Shown: positions 33,701 through 45,307, counted from the stretch's first letter. The stretch: 64,000 nucleotides of DNA from Sycon ciliatum (GCF_964019385.1 NC_088653.1:12565835-12629834), one strand, 5' to 3'. Made by a program: numbers and translations. Notes: generated from the letters alone by a model not told the origin.

Positions 33701-33878
33701 TGTATTCTGTCTTAAGAACGACGATGAGAGGAGTGGGCAGTTTGTCAGAGCTGTACGCAGGAGTGAGAAGTTGGAAATGCTTCTAATGCCCCGTCGAGAG
33801 TTTGTGAATGATCGCCTGGCCGGGCTGATTGCTAGTGTGGCTGCAGTAGTCGAGCGTGACCTGCGGATTGTGTACTAA
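30759..33878 (+). CDS. NACHT-LRR (NLR) receptor, copy 2, intact
   Basis: Single-exon 1039-codon frame from ATG 30759 to TAA 33876-33878. The start matches copies 1 and 3; the frame runs upstream only to a non-ATG codon at 30714. Predicted cytosolic NLR sensor: Ser-rich N-terminus (1-60), unrecognised region (~61-155), NACHT (~165-320: C-A-G-A-G-K-T-T, F-D-G-L-D-E, L-T-S-R), winged-helix motif F-S-H-L-S-V-Q-E-C near 455, helical middle, LRRs ~745-1035. The P-loop has Ala where the first Gly of GxxxxGK[ST] is usual, in all copies. Against copy 3, about 15 differences in the first 745 residues but about 57 in the last ~293 (hand count). The NACHT here differs at M-V-L-D-E-C (T-V-L-D-D-C in the others). 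Ligand, partners and N-terminal effector type are unknown. Confidence 0.93.
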   Translation: MEENQGNIAPSRTSSHGISPDEEPRSCSSSQAHHSPASVDCQADDPASSCSSTPRTSATPVSLPDGVKRLAEMLKMRYVSAKVQIGKGMGVKPNRRALDKIFVNVVVIPREELASLNEQTFFGSQSDVQKLSHVFSRVADKVQHVQLANMFDFDGEELDEDESVRVLAVACAGAGKTTIFLLKGPMDWARGLIWHEFDIVGALALREPSVQHASDIVELLRLRQLGIVDPKEQNEIASYIHANPRRLCLVFDGLDEMVLDECSDFVRGIIFGKELKGVHLILTSRHSKEVIKLALSCPFDRRVEVLGFTKDNVHEYVNNVLPCEPASKLLERVNSDPSLAAIMQTPFFTESTCDVFRTSGSVPSSLFGIFMSLILSIVRQNTESAYPDWPSVPRILKERILELGHFAFLMLVGKKVVFSDRDLDEQQVSKESRSLGLLVACESLSYPCVGQWQFSHLSVQECLASQYIAATVPDASDVKFLVRQVGALTGHLSTFWCLLASQLVADAKEALIAAILTQPVSDEQDIRKLKACESVTRFFRSSEDDLLLVTEVLCEHLDDSAVQSLAACVLTDLLADGVSVSQAIEEVLPHSFASSLQDYVRALLRLWRRKVPRASIRMLSTALKPINPYASTRLLEYFHSRPSTSLDSDQLALHSQEENSVMTTSLSDSVSAVNEVLTPVRRQLLLLACRVYAQPGTDTGDVANAAHSPSPALEAAFSHYGCDFSRLCLSSADWYLLSSVISDHHKSIGTISLRACQLDDRAFELLAPGLVQCRGLWEVDISYNALTNNLVALICNVIRTNRSTLRSLNIDELQMSSFGYAQLVPAIVSCHRITHLYMGHVQCQDITTNILICLVILASCKLLHNPGLHFHVYDEGLSMLYPLLVSRKRLALEFQCAGLSSSGVSVIRRVITVNHGHLSVLVLTGLSDMLLFTLAPSIVLCKALKVLRAGNGTLTSESLPVLASILLECPLLRSLGVTDSTVFCLKNDDERSGQFVRAVRRSEKLEMLLMPRREFVNDRLAGLIASVAAVVERDLRIVY

Positions 33879-33912
33879 TGACTGTGTAGGATTATGTACA
33901 CTACTTGATCCC

Positions 33913-33998
33913 ATGCCAGCCCTACCCTACAGTCTGGTGATGTGGAATGTAGACCATGCCAGCCCTACCCTACAGTCTGGTGGTGTGGAATGTAGGCT
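33913..33998. repeat. 43-bp minisatellite, 2 copies (unit 3)
   Basis: Same unit as 36-207, contracted. Confidence 0.95.
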
Positions 33999-34268
33999 GT
34001 AGGAGCACACAGACTGCACAGTATGTATATACATGTACATACTATACACTGAATGTACTGCATACACGTACATAGTACAGTATAGATAACACATGTTAGT
34101 CATCTCTCAGCATGTAGTATTGTCTGCAGTACAGTTATGTACGGCAACTTGTCCACCATATCTCCTTTGCCCAGGTGGCCTGCAACCCGTATGACACAGT
34201 TTGTTCGTTGGCCGAGTCGCTACTTGCGCGCCCATATCTGCCATAGCTACCCAAGCCCCTTATCTAGC

Positions 34269-34296
34269 TCTCTCTATCTATCTACCTCTCTCGCTC

Positions 34297-34369
<73 letters not shown>

Positions 34370-34392
34370 TTCTCTCTTTCTCTCTCTCTCTT
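34269..34392. repeat. (CT)n microsatellite (unit 3)
   Basis: CT repeat with TATC and TTTC interruptions. The preceding ~70 bp (TTTGTTCGTTGGCCGAGTCG...) is shared only with unit 4. Confidence 0.97.
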
Positions 34393-35290
34393 GCTCCCTG
34401 CCTCTCCATCTACCCATCACCCATGTGGTTTTCCGTTTCTCCGTCACCCCTATCCGTTTCCCAAGTACCGGTAGTACTTATCTTCCCAAACCAACCTCGT
34501 CCGTCCCTTGTTGTCAGTGTGTAACTATGGCAGTCCCAAATCTTCAACAGTAGACACGGAGTGTATTGAACACATACATGTAGAGGTGTTTGTACGCGTA
34601 TGAGAATATCAGAAACTATCTACACTAGCAACACACTGAACACCATACCTGGTTGAGTGCGCTTATTCTTGCTTTTTTTTTTTTAAATTTCCTGCCGATG
34701 GCGGACCAATAGGCCTGTTTGTAGTGGTTGATTTTTCACTTGAGAATTTAATACATGACGAGACGTTTTCATTCCCCGAACACTGGTGATTTTTTTTTCG
34801 AGACGTTTTCATTCCCCGAAAACCGGTGATTATATTTACGAGACGTTTTTTATTGTCCTCTCATCTCCTGTGTACATCAGCCATGCATAGGAATGGACGG
34901 TATTGCCTGGTGATATACGTAGCTCTAGTGTAAGTCGGTACAATAGGCTGACTAGAGAACCGGACAACCAAGCCTAGTCTGCTATGCTATTTCTTATAGT
35001 GAATAGTACACAATGAGCATACCTGATAACTGTCTTGCCTTGTCTTGTGCTGAGCGGCTGGATAATGTGTGTATGTGCGTTGGGAGGGGAGGGTGCATGT
35101 GTGTGTGTGGGGGGGGGGGGGGGGGCTGCATGGGTATATGTATGTGCATGGGTGTGTGGGGGGGGGGGGGCTGCATGGGTGTATGTATGTGTGTGGGGTG
35201 CGGGGGGGGGGGGGGGGGGGGGGGCAGCGAATGAAAAATAGGGATTCACTGGCCAGAGAAAGCCACTTCAATCAGCTGTGTGGTGGATTC
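34393..35290. other. Shared non-coding spacer (unit 3)
   Basis: As 566-1278, but with a local ~40-bp duplication (GAGACGTTTTCATTCCCCGA twice near 34760-34820), an extra ~60 bp at 34985-35065, and G runs at 35107-35223. Confidence 0.6.
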
Positions 35291-37210
35291 GCTGGCGCTG
35301 AACTTTACCGCGCGGTGCTTTACCGCGCTTAATTGCTGGCACTGTACTTTACCGCGCTGTACTTTACCGCGCTGTGCTTTACCGCGCTGAGTCGCTGGCG
35401 CCGTACTTTAACGCGCTGTACTTTACCGCGCTGAGTCGCTGGGGCTGTACTTTACCGCTCTGAGTCGCTGGCGCTGTGCTTTACCGCGCTGTACTTTACC
35501 ACGCTGAGTCGCTGGGGCTGTACTTTACCGCGCTGAGTCGCTGGCGCTGTACTTTACCGCGCTGAGTCGCTGGCGCCGTACTTTACCGCGCTGAGTCGCT
35601 GGCGCTGTGCTTTACCACGCTGTACTTTACGCGCTGAGTCGCTGGCGCCGTAATTTACCGCGCTGAGTCGCTGGCGCTGTACTTTACTGCGCTGTACTTT
35701 ACCGCGCTGAGTCGCTGGCGCCGTACTTTACCGCGCTGAGTCGCTGGCGCCGTACTTTACCGCGCTGTACTTTACCGTGCTGAGTCGCTGGCGCTGTACT
35801 TTACCGCGCTGAGTCGCTGGGGCTGTACTTTACCGCGCTGAGTCGCTGGCGCTGTACTTTACCGCGCTGAGTCGCTGGCGCCGTACTTTACCGCGCTGAG
35901 TCGCTGGCGCTGTGCTTTACCACGCTGTACTTTACGCGCTGAGTCGCTGGCGCCGTAATTTACCGCGCTGAGTCGCTGGCGCCGTACTTTACCGCGCTGA
36001 GTCGCTGGCGCCGTACTTTACCGCACTGTACTTTACCGTGCTGAGTCGCTGGCGCTGTACTTTACCGCGCTGAGTCGCTGGGGCTGTACTTTACCGCGCG
36101 GAGTCGCTGGCGCTGTGCTTTACCACGCTGTACTTTACCGCGCTTTACTTTACCGCGCTGAGTCGCTGGCGCCGTACTTTACCGCGCTGAGTCGCTGGCG
36201 CCGTACTTTACCGCGCTGTACTTTACCGTGCTGGGTCGCTGGCGCTGTACTTTACTGCGCTGTACTTTACCGCGCTGAGTCGCTGGCGCCGTACTTTACC
36301 GCGCTGAGTCGCTGGCGCCGTACTTTACCGCGCGGTACTTTACCGTGCTGAGTCGCTGGCGCTGTACTTTAGAGCGCTGAGTCGCTGGGGCTGTACTTTA
36401 CCGCGCTGAGTCGCTGGCGCTGTGCTTTACCACGCTGTACTTTACCGCGCTGAGTCGCTGGCGCCGTACTTTACCGCGCTGAGTCGCTGGCGCTGTGCTT
36501 TACCACGCTGTACTTTACCGCGCTGTACTTTACCGCGCTGAGTCGCTGGCGCTGTACTTACCGCGCTGAGTCGCTGGCGCTGTACTTTACTGCGCTGTAC
36601 TTTACCGCGCTGAGTCGCTGGCGCCGTCTTTTACCGCGCTTAGTCGCTGGCGCTGTGCTTTACCACGCTGTACTTTACCGCGCTATACTTTAACGCGCTG
36701 AGTCGCTGGCGCTGTACTTTCCGCGCTGAGTCGCTGGCGCTGTACTTTACTGCGCTTTACTTTACCGCGCTGAGTCGCTGGCGCCGTACTTTACCGCGCT
36801 GAGTCGCTGGCGCCGTACTTTACCGCGCTGTACTTTACCGTGCTGGGTCGCTGGCGCTGTACTTTACCGCGCTGAGTCGCTGGGGCTGTACTTTCCCGAG
36901 CGGAGTCGCTGGCGCTGTGCTTTACCACGCTGTACTTTACCGCGCTGAGTCGCTGGCGCTGTACTTTACCGCGCTGAGTCGCTGACGCTGTACTTTACCG
37001 TGCTGAGTCGTTGGCGCTGTACTTTACCGCGCTGTACTTTACCGCGCTGAGTCGCTGGCGCCGTACTTTACCTTGCTGTGTTGCTGGCGGGGAACTTTAC
37101 CGCGCTGAGTTGGTGGCGCTGTACTTTACCGCGCAAATAGTCATGCCGCTGAAGAAGCTGGCGCTGAAGTGCTGGCGCTGATATGTATCGCGCTGTAACG
37201 GCGGCGCTGA
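35291..37210. repeat. 15/29-bp satellite (unit 3)
   Basis: More homogeneous than units 1 and 2: mostly GCTGAGTCGCTGGC-GCYGTACTTTACCGC repeats, and the TACTTCAC / CACTTTATC variants are largely missing. Confidence 0.97.
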
Positions 37211-37315
37211 AATGGCAAGACCCCTTGCAGTGATCCAGCTGGTCTGGCCATGGATTTACTAACCTTTTGAACATGATTACGTATGGATGGGGGAGGGGGG
37301 GGGTACATAGGTCTA

Positions 37316-37491
37316 CAGTTAAACATGTCAAGACGACCACTCGGATAAGACGACCACCTGCCCTAGCCGACCACTGCAACCAGGACCAAGGGATGCTATT
37401 TCCAGTCAAATGACACTGGATTCGGCGATCACCTGGTAACAGAGACCACCTTGAAGGTCCCTTGAGCGGTTGTCTTAGACAGGTTTAGCTG
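37316..37491. mobile_element. MITE family A
   Basis: Orthologue of 3474-3649. Confidence 0.82.
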
Positions 37492-37776
37492 TACATGTAC
37501 ATGTGTGTGTGGGGGGGGGGGGGGGGGGGGAGTGCACGGGTCTACATGTGTATAATGCTATATAACCCAATACTAGTTCAAAACTAGTATTACAGTATTA
37601 GATAAACCTTGTTATGTCATGTAGTTCAGCACCCATATGGTTCAGATGGTCCCAACGGACCATGGCTCTGCCAACCGTGGATGGTTGTAGTAAGGTCACT
37701 GTTTCCGAACACAGTGTCCTCCACCTTGTTTCATGCTGTCAATCTACCAACATATAGACAAAGTCATGTATGTGTG

Positions 37777-38250
37777 TGGTGGTGGTGGTGGTGGTGGTGG
37801 TGGGGGGGGGGGGGGGGGGGCATGCGTCTATGTTTGCGTGTGGGTGGGGGAGTGCATGCGTCTATTATGTTTGTGTGGTGGTGGGGTCATGGGTATTATG
37901 TGTGTGTGTGTCTGTGTGTGGGAGGGGGGGGGGGGGTGCACTGGTCGATGTGTTTGTGTGTGTGGGAGGGGAGGGGGGGGGGGGGGGGTGCATTGGTCGA
38001 TATGTGTGTGTGTGTGTGGGAGGGGGGGGGGGGGGGGAGTGCATTGGTCGATGTGTGTGTGTGGGTGGGTGTGGGGGGGGGGGGGGGGTGCATTGGTCGA
38101 TATCTGTGTGTGTGTGTGTGTGTGTGGAGGGGGGGGGGGGGGGGGTTGCATTGTTCGATATTATGTGTGTGTGTGGGGGGGGGGGGTGCATTGGTCGATG
38201 TGTGTGTGTGTGGGGGGGGGGGGGGGGGTGCATTGGTCGATATCTGTGTG
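37777..38250. repeat. (GGT)n and G-tract array (unit 3)
   Basis: (GTG)9 leads into G runs, then blocks of GTGCATTGGTCGATATGTGT between (GT)n-G(10-20) runs. The TGCACGG array of units 1 and 2 is lost here except for one block near 37505-37550. 38251-38530 after it is unit-3-specific sequence with no gene seen, ending in five ACATGGT repeats at 38532-38567. Confidence 0.88.
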
Positions 38251-38602
38251 TGTGTCAAAGCAGCGTGCTGTCTGGTTACCCCAGCAAGTGTAGGGTGTGC
38301 ATAGGTAACGATCTTGGCCGCTTTATGCCGATGTACTCCGTGTGGTGTAGACCAGGTGTGCATTGGTGGTCGATTCACATGGCTTCGCCAGTTGTGTGGA
38401 TTAGACAGTTATCTGGTGCATGTCTTGATCTGTCACATTCAGATCTTGTTCGCTATCGTTGCTATAAGAGAAAATCTGTGGGTGCACATCCAGTGAATTT
38501 GCAGATTTGCGTGCTTCTCTTGCGAGGGGGGTATACATGGTACATGGTACATGGTACATGGTACATGGTGGGAGGGGGGGGGGGGGGGAGGGCATAGGCA
38601 TA

Positions 38603-39065
38603 CAGTGAGACTGAAACCTGTGTAAGACGACGGCTCAAGACACCTTCAAAACGTAGTGTCTGTTACTACAGTCCATTTCAAAACTATAGGCAAAAACCGT
38701 TATGCCAGCATCTATACCACACAAAATCTGTGATCGCTTTTTGCATAATGTTTTCCAAATTGAGCGTTTGTTATCCAATCGTTTAGAAACTATAATCATG
38801 AGAGTAATTGTGGAGCGGACCTGAGCAATAATCCGAAAACTATTCTCAAAAAGCTCCAGCCAAATTTGAAATATTTCAAAACCCTACGCGTCTATAGTTT
38901 TGAAATGGACTGTAGGGATAGCTTTATCCAGGGTCAATTGACTGTAAGTAGCACCCCTTGGTCATGGTTGCAGTGGTCTTCTAGGACAGGTGGTCGCCTT
39001 ATCCGAGTGGTCTTCTCGGACAGGTGGTCGCCTTATCCGAGTGGTCGCCTTGACAGGTTTTACTG
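38603..39065. mobile_element. MITE family A, interrupted by another MITE
   Basis: Left end CAGTGAGACTGAAACCTGTG, right end GACAGGTTTTACTG. An extra internal copy of GTGGTCTTCTCGGACAGGTG is present. Interrupted at 38669-38912. Confidence 0.82.
38669..38912. mobile_element. 244-bp MITE (CAGTCCATTTCAAAACTATAG ends, nested)
   Basis: The left end CAGTCCATTTCAAAACTATA has its exact complement at the right end. TA duplication at 38667-38668 and 38913-38914. The empty site TTACTAGGGATAG is in units 1, 2 and 4. Confidence 0.92.
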
Positions 39066-39223
39066 TATGTGTGTTTCTGTGTGAGTGTGGCGGGGGTTAG
39101 GCTTAGGGGGTGCACACTGCACAGTCATGTGTGCACTCAACTCCACCTACATGTATAATGAACTCGCATAATGCGAATTTGGTGAGATATCAAACAGTTG
39201 CTCATTTCCCTGTTTATGACGAA

Positions 39224-39254
39224 CCATATCGTGTACTCAGGGTGGCACGTAAAG
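39224..39254. repeat. 31-bp repeat, single copy (unit 3)
   Basis: One diverged copy of the unit at 6796-6856. About 65 bp of unit-3-specific sequence precedes it. Confidence 0.8.
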
Positions 39255-39270
39255 TAAGTGCATACTTGTG

Positions 39271-39482
39271 CAGTACAACCTGTCAAGGCGACCACTTGGA
39301 TAAGGCGACCACCTGTCCGAGAAGACCACTCGGATAAGGCGACCACCTGTCCTAGAAGACCACTGCAACCATGACCAAGAGATGCTATTTCCAGTCAATT
39401 TCCCCTGGATAAGGCGACAACCTGGTGACAGAGACCACATTTTGAAGGTCTCTTGAGCGGTCGCCTTAGACAGCTTTCACTG
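39271..39482. mobile_element. MITE family A
   Basis: Orthologue of 6874-7041, with one extra internal GACCACTCGGATAAGGC copy. Confidence 0.85.
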
Positions 39483-39825
39483 TACTTGTCATGGGCAACA
39501 TGCCAGTAATGACTTGCTGCTTGTATGTACATTGGTGTGAGTGTATTCTGTTACAACGAACTTCCGCTATAAAGAACGAATTCTTCTGCACAATGGTGTT
39601 CGTTATATCAGGAGGCGAGTGGGAAGTGCTCTGTCAGTTTTTGTGGCATTGCACAAGTACTGTAGCGAGATTATGCAAAACGACCGATTGAGATGATTGA
39701 TTTCTGTAACTGACTTCACAGAAGAACAAAGCAAGCAAGACTAGTTTGTATCTACTCGAGTAATCCTGGATTTATTCAAAGTCACATATCAGTGAATAAT
39801 GGCAAGACTAGCGACAAACAGTTAA

Positions 39826-40686
39826 AGGGGAAGTATACCCTAAAATCAAATTTTCACCAGTTGTAGTCTTCTGGGTGCTGAGTCGAATGGTCTTGGTCCG
39901 AGGAAGCTGCGACGCTCCCTTCCTACTTGAATCCCAATCGAACTCGCGCACTTCCACCGAAACTGGGTGACTGCGCCCTACTAGATGGGGATTTGTATGC
40001 AAAATGTCACTAAAAGCGCCATTTCGTTCTTATAAAAGCTCGGATGACCGCGATTGGCCCATATGTTGTAGTCTTTTGGACGCTGAGTCGACTGGTTTTG
40101 GTCCGAAAAGGCTGCGATGCAGCGTTCCTCCTTTATTCCCAATCGAACATGGTTGAACAAGTGGTCACGTGCTCCTGGGTGCCCAAATCACCTGGTCACC
40201 GCGCCAGCAGGCGACAACTTTCACACCAAGGTTCAACTCGAGTTCAACTCGAGTGACAGGACTGCACCCAAAAAAGGTCAAACAGGCTAGTAAGTTGTAC
40301 CCTGCAGGCACGGTGACCAGGTGACTGGTGTACGCAGGAGCACGTGACCGCCTGTTCAACCATGTTCGATTGGGAATAAAGGAGGAACGCTGCATCGCAG
40401 CCTTTTCGGACCAAAACCAGTCGACTCAGCGTCCAAAAGACTACAACATATGGGCCAATGGCGGTCATCCGTGCTTTTATAAGAACGAAATGGCGCTTTT
40501 AGTGACATTTTGCATACAAATCCCCATCTCGTAGGGCGCAGTCACCCAGTTTCGGTGGAAGTGCGCGAGTTCGATTGGGATTCAAGTAGGAAGGGAGCGC
40601 CTCAGCTTCCTCGGACCAAGACCATTCGACTCAGCACCCCGAAGACTACAACTGGTGAAAATTTGATTTTAGGGTATACTTCCCCT
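39826..40686. mobile_element. 861-bp foldback with TTAA duplication (piggyBac-like MITE)
   Basis: TTAA at 39822-39825 and 40687-40690 flanks AGGGGAAGTATACCC and its complement. The empty site CAGTTAACTAGCC is in unit 4 (near 60716). Nearly the whole element is one inverted repeat with ~400-bp arms meeting near 40230-40260. TTAA is the piggyBac target; no transposase is present, so it is non-autonomous. Confidence 0.9.
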
Positions 40687-40752
40687 TTAACTAGCCTTGC
40701 TTTCCCTTGTTGTGCTGTGTATCACGCGCTCTGCCTTGACTGGGTACATACT

Positions 40753-41304
40753 CCGCCGTGGTGTTGAGCACTGTCAGCACCGTGACTGGGTACATACTCC
40801 GCCGTGGTGTTGAGCACTGTCAGCACCGTGACTGGGTGCATACTCCGCCGTGGTGTTGAGCACTGTCAGCACCGTGACTGGGTGCATACTCCGCCGTGGT
40901 GTTGAGCACTGTCAGCACCGTGACTGGGTACATACTCCGCCGTGGTGTTGAGCACTGTCAGCACCGTGACTGGGTACATACTCCGCCGTGGTGTTGAGCA
41001 CTGTCAGCACCGTGACTGGGTACATACTCCGCCGTGGTGTTGAGCACTGTCAGCACCGTGACTGGGTACATACTCCGCCGTGGTGTTGAGCACTGTCAGC
41101 ACCGTGACTGGGTACATACTCCGCCGTGGTGTTGAGCACTGTCAGCACCGTGACTGGGTACATACTCCGCCGTGGTGTTGAGCACTGTCAGCACCGTGAC
41201 TGGGTACATACTCCGCCGTGGTGTTGAGCACTGTCAGCACCGTGACTGGGTACATACTCCGCCGTGGTGTTGAGCACTGTCAGCACCGTGACTGGGTACA
41301 TACT
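40753..41304. repeat. 46-bp minisatellite, 12 copies (unit 3)
   Basis: Exactly 552 bp, 12 x 46, plus a partial copy before it (from about 40735). Confidence 0.98.
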
Positions 41305-42652
41305 CCCCAGTGTAACTGACTTCACATAGAAAGTCACTTTAATAGCATTAATTTTAGTACTTTCCTAATATCAGGCATAGAGATACGTAGTGTCCACTTT
41401 AGATGTCCCGAGAGGTGAGGTTGTGTCGGTATAAGCAATCTCCACAGTGTCTTACGGACTGTATTCTTATCCATTTAGTGCGCAGGTTCCCTTGGACCTG
41501 TAGTTGCACATTTTGACCTCCTGCTGCAGTTGGTTGGCTGGGGAGGGGGGGGGGGGGTGTATCGGTGTCCGGGGCAGTAAGAGGATTGGCTTCGGTGGTG
41601 GTGTTAGCTGGTGCACACGTTGTGTGGTATGTTTCTGTGTGTCCTTGAATCCTGGTTTGACTGTATTGTCCAATGGTCTAGCCAGTATCGTCTTCGTCAT
41701 ACATCCGCCAACTACCTTCACAGCTGAGACTTTCAGCTCGTGCTTGCCTTGGTTGAGCTCACCTTCCCCTCCTTATGTTACTTCTATAGCTTAGAACCTT
41801 CCAAGTTGGAAGGCTGTTGGAGTGCGCATCCAAGAAGTGCCAGAGCTGATTGGAAGTTAGTTGTAGAACGTCAGTACCGTTGGTCAGTGTCGTGCAATTT
41901 TATCGCATATTAAAGCTGATTACCAAGTACATGAAAACCGGGTTGTGTTTGCGGACATTATATTTTGTACTAAATTATAGCCTGCCTTGCAGTTCATTGG
42001 TCCTTTTTCCTTCCTAAAAACAGTTACTGTATGTTCATGATGCAGACTGCAAGCATAGAGCTGGAGGTGAAAACACACTAACGTGGTCATTATCATTTAC
42101 GTGTAGCCATGTCATGGCCTACACTAGTAGTAGTAGACGCATGCCACGGCGAATAATAGTTAGTGGAAGTAACAGTTGTTGGTGGAGCACAGCCACAGGA
42201 GACAAAATGCGCTTCATTCAAACACTCAGATCACCTATCCACGGCCAAAGGCAAAGCAGACAGCTGTATCGTCTCGGCCGGGGACGCTCCACACGTGACA
42301 CCATGTACATCACTGCAGTACTGCGATGTACTGCGATGTAGACAACCACTTGCCTTGTGACTTGGGAAGCACAGTCAGTAGAGTAGGCATGCACATCATG
42401 GTAGGGCGGTACGCAGTTACTGCCAGGACTGGATCCGAGTCACCAAGACCGAGTCCAGGAGGAGACCGAGGCGAGGGCAGATCGAGGCAGCGAAGTAAAG
42501 ACAGCTCGACGGCGCGGCCCCCAGAACGGACAGCATGTAGACCAGGTAGACAGACTGCATACACTGACCTGTACATGTAGTACAGTGACAGACTCACTCA
42601 GTTTCAGTAGTCATTGCCATTGCATTGGTACTACTACTAGTACTAGTACTAG
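41305..42652. other. Shared non-coding spacer (unit 3)
   Basis: As 9531-10435 plus the ~300 bp that unit 1 lost. No gene supported. Ends in an ACTAGT microsatellite. Confidence 0.55.
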
Positions 42653-42657
42653 TACTA

Positions 42658-44185
42658 GGCACTTCAGCCGGTTTTTTCCAGTCGGGTTTCTCCCAGGTTT
42701 AGCATCGTAAATCGACAGTGGTGGATATCACAAGGTCACACACAAAATTTCATTGAAATCCACAAAGACCCAAGTGAGATATGAAGGGTTGAAGAGAGGC
42801 AATTGCATAAGGCGAAAACAATACAATTTGTGGTACCAACAGCATCCCCAAAGTGTTATCAGTGGATATAGTTACAAAACTTCAGAGTGGCATTTTCGAA
42901 CACACGGCTCTCACAAACACCAAAAAGTGTTTATGGATGAACAAAATACTGATCAAAGTTCACAATAGTCCAGAATACGGCAATTGTTACCACAATCACC
43001 ATAGCAACCCCATAGCAACCCATAGTAACCCATGGCAACCCCATAGTAACAGCTTCGGTTTGCTGTGAAATTAGCTAATATCGACATAGAGTTCACCAGC
43101 AGGCCACTGCTGCTGCTAAATGCTATAAAAGACATTCTTCTGGCACTCAGAAGGTAAGCACACCGAGATAGCATACGCAAAATGAATTGAAAGCGGAATT
43201 TCTGCATACACAACGCACATGCACACGTTAACGCCACTTCAAACAGAGGTTCGATGTTGGAAACCAGTTTCTCTATTGGCAGCTCCTTTGTACCAGTAGA
43301 AAGTGCAAACTAAATTACTTTGGACCTTCTGCAGCAGAACAAACTTGCAGAAGTGAAGCTGCGAATTGAGAGCAAGGCGTTCGTCAGTGACAAAGAACAT
43401 TTTTGAGAGCTGCTCCTGTGCTGCCTCCTTCGAGATCCAGAGCCCACCTACAGCCGTGATCTCCGTCAAAGTCTCCTTTTTCTTTTGATGTTGTTCTTTC
43501 TTGCGTGTGCTACCTGCCTCCTTCTCCTTCACTTGCTCCATACAGCAGTCATGAATTGTCTGCTGGCGAGCCTCGAGATTCTCACAGAATTTTGGTGCAG
43601 CGCGCCTGGATGCGTCGATCAAAGTGTCCCTCTCATCGGCGGATTTCTCCTGTAGCCACTGTGCCGTTTGATTGTTCGTAAACATCAGTAGCCGTTCAAG
43701 CACAACAGGGTCAAACATTGGCTTTCAGCACGCTTCGAAAACTGGCTCAGGTAGGACGACGACGCATCTTTCTCCTCCGCCTCAAGCCCTTCTCCTCACT
43801 ATCTACGTCCATATTTCCTCCTTGCGCAGCTATGCGCAAACCCTGGTGAACAAGAACTCAACTGTTTCTGAATGGAAACACGACGCTGAAGACGATAGGC
43901 AATGTTTCCAACGCGTACTAACAACATTTCCTTGTGAAAAAACTCTTTGCTGGAAGTGTACATGATCTGCAAGTCGCAAAAATGTACGCACTATGACCAT
44001 GATGACGTATGTAGGCTCTACTGAAAGCTGAACGCCAGAGCAGCACGATGCACTGAACTACAGGCCCGTACAACGAAGCATGGCGCGTACCTGTACAGTT
44101 TTGCACAGGCACTTGAGTGATACCACGCAAGTACGCACTCTCATCTTATAAAATTTGACAGGTCTTGTCACGTGACTGAAGTGCC
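42658..44185. mobile_element. 1.5-kb TIR element (GGCACTTCAG ends), unit 3
   Basis: Ten-base inverted ends GGCACTTCAG / CTGAAGTGCC, apparently with TACTA duplicated (42653-42657, 44186-44190), although the site is inside an ACTAGT microsatellite. Absent in the other units. Carries a minus-strand open frame at 43239-43718. Superfamily unassigned. Confidence 0.75.
43239..43718 (-). CDS. Unrecognised 159-aa ORF inside the unit-3 TIR element
   Basis: Open frame with an ATG start and no internal stop, one of few such frames outside the NLRs. The middle is Lys/Glu-rich and probably helical (E-Q-V-K-E-K-E-A-G-S-T-R-K-K-E-Q-H-Q-K-K-K-E), followed by L-W-I-S-K-E-A-A-Q-E-Q-L-S-K and L-H-F-C-K-F-V-L-L-Q-K-V. 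From memory the last part resembles C-terminal regions of transposon-linked invertebrate proteins (…QI.F.K.VL…). I cannot name a family or find a DDE or RNase-H core. It may be a fragment of a larger element protein. Confidence 0.4.
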   Translation of the reverse strand: MFDPVVLERLLMFTNNQTAQWLQEKSADERDTLIDASRRAAPKFCENLEARQQTIHDCCMEQVKEKEAGSTRKKEQHQKKKETLTEITAVGGLWISKEAAQEQLSKMFFVTDERLALNSQLHFCKFVLLQKVQSNLVCTFYWYKGAANRETGFQHRTSV

Positions 44186-44196
44186 TACTAGTACTA

Positions 44197-45090
44197 CAGT
44201 AAAACCTGTAACTAAAGACCACCGTGACTAGCGACCAGCCTGGTACTACCGACCACTTCACCAGGCACGGACGGTCTCATATTCAAAATGCACTGTGACT
44301 AGCGACTACCTGCTGAACGCGACCAGCGACCGCCCTTTCTTGCCCCAAAGACGATTATTGACCCGTAACTAGCGACCGCGACGTACGAAATCAAATGTTG
44401 CTCGAAGCTCCTTCTTGAAAATTTGCTGATTTTCCACGGTCCTGAAAGGACTCTTTCGATACTACAGCTGAACAAATGAACACAGGTCATTTTGACTGTG
44501 GAATCGGTGTGGACTGCACTACACCTGTCCAAATTTCAAGCTCTGTCAAGAATAAACACGATAGGAAACGTGATCGATGTTGCTACTCGGAGGAGAAGCG
44601 AAGACAGAGCGGCTCTGACACCCCAGTCATACAGACGAATCGACGATGGCATCAAGGAATCCAGAAACAAAGCAGCACCGCAAGGTCCTGATGCTGAAGG
44701 ATCGCGTTCAAGCAATCGAGAAGTTACAACAAGGACAGTCGGTACGATTGATCACATGAACAAATTCGAAGCCCAGCGTAAAAACGAAACTTCTACAGGG
44801 AACGTTTGACTCCTGGCTCAGAAGTAGCAGCTGAATTTGATGTCTGCAAAAAGTAGTCTTCTCCTTCTGTCTCTCTCCGTCTCTGGTCTCTCTCTCCAAG
44901 TGTTGTTTGACCTGAAAAAGAATGGCAATGCGCAAGTCCTGGGGAATCGTAATAGCTGCATTTTGACATACATATCATATACGGGATCCATATATGGTCA
45001 TGCAGTGCAAACCTCTAACTAAAGACCACCTGCCACTAAAGACCGCTTTTGCTGGCACCAAGGGGTGGTCGTTAGTTACAGGTTTTACTG
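44197..45090. mobile_element. 894-bp TIR element B, unit 3
   Basis: Same family as 28404-29351 (ends CAGTAAAACCTGTAACTAA / complement, TA flanks) but at a different site, next to the GGCACTTCAG element. Two independent insertions in paralogous units show recent family activity. Confidence 0.9.
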
Positions 45091-45307
45091 TAGTAGTAGC
45101 AGTGCGCTGCCAGGACCATGACCATTGATGACGACTTGGTAGATCTTCCCAAAATCTACACGTAAAACCCTGCATGCACGGCAGCAGCAGAGGGACAGTC
45201 TAGACTATGTGGACAGTCTACAATTACCGGTCTACGTCTACCACTACCAGGTCTACCAGGTCTACCAAGGCTCAACCGGACCAAACTATGTTACACATAC
45301 AGTACTA

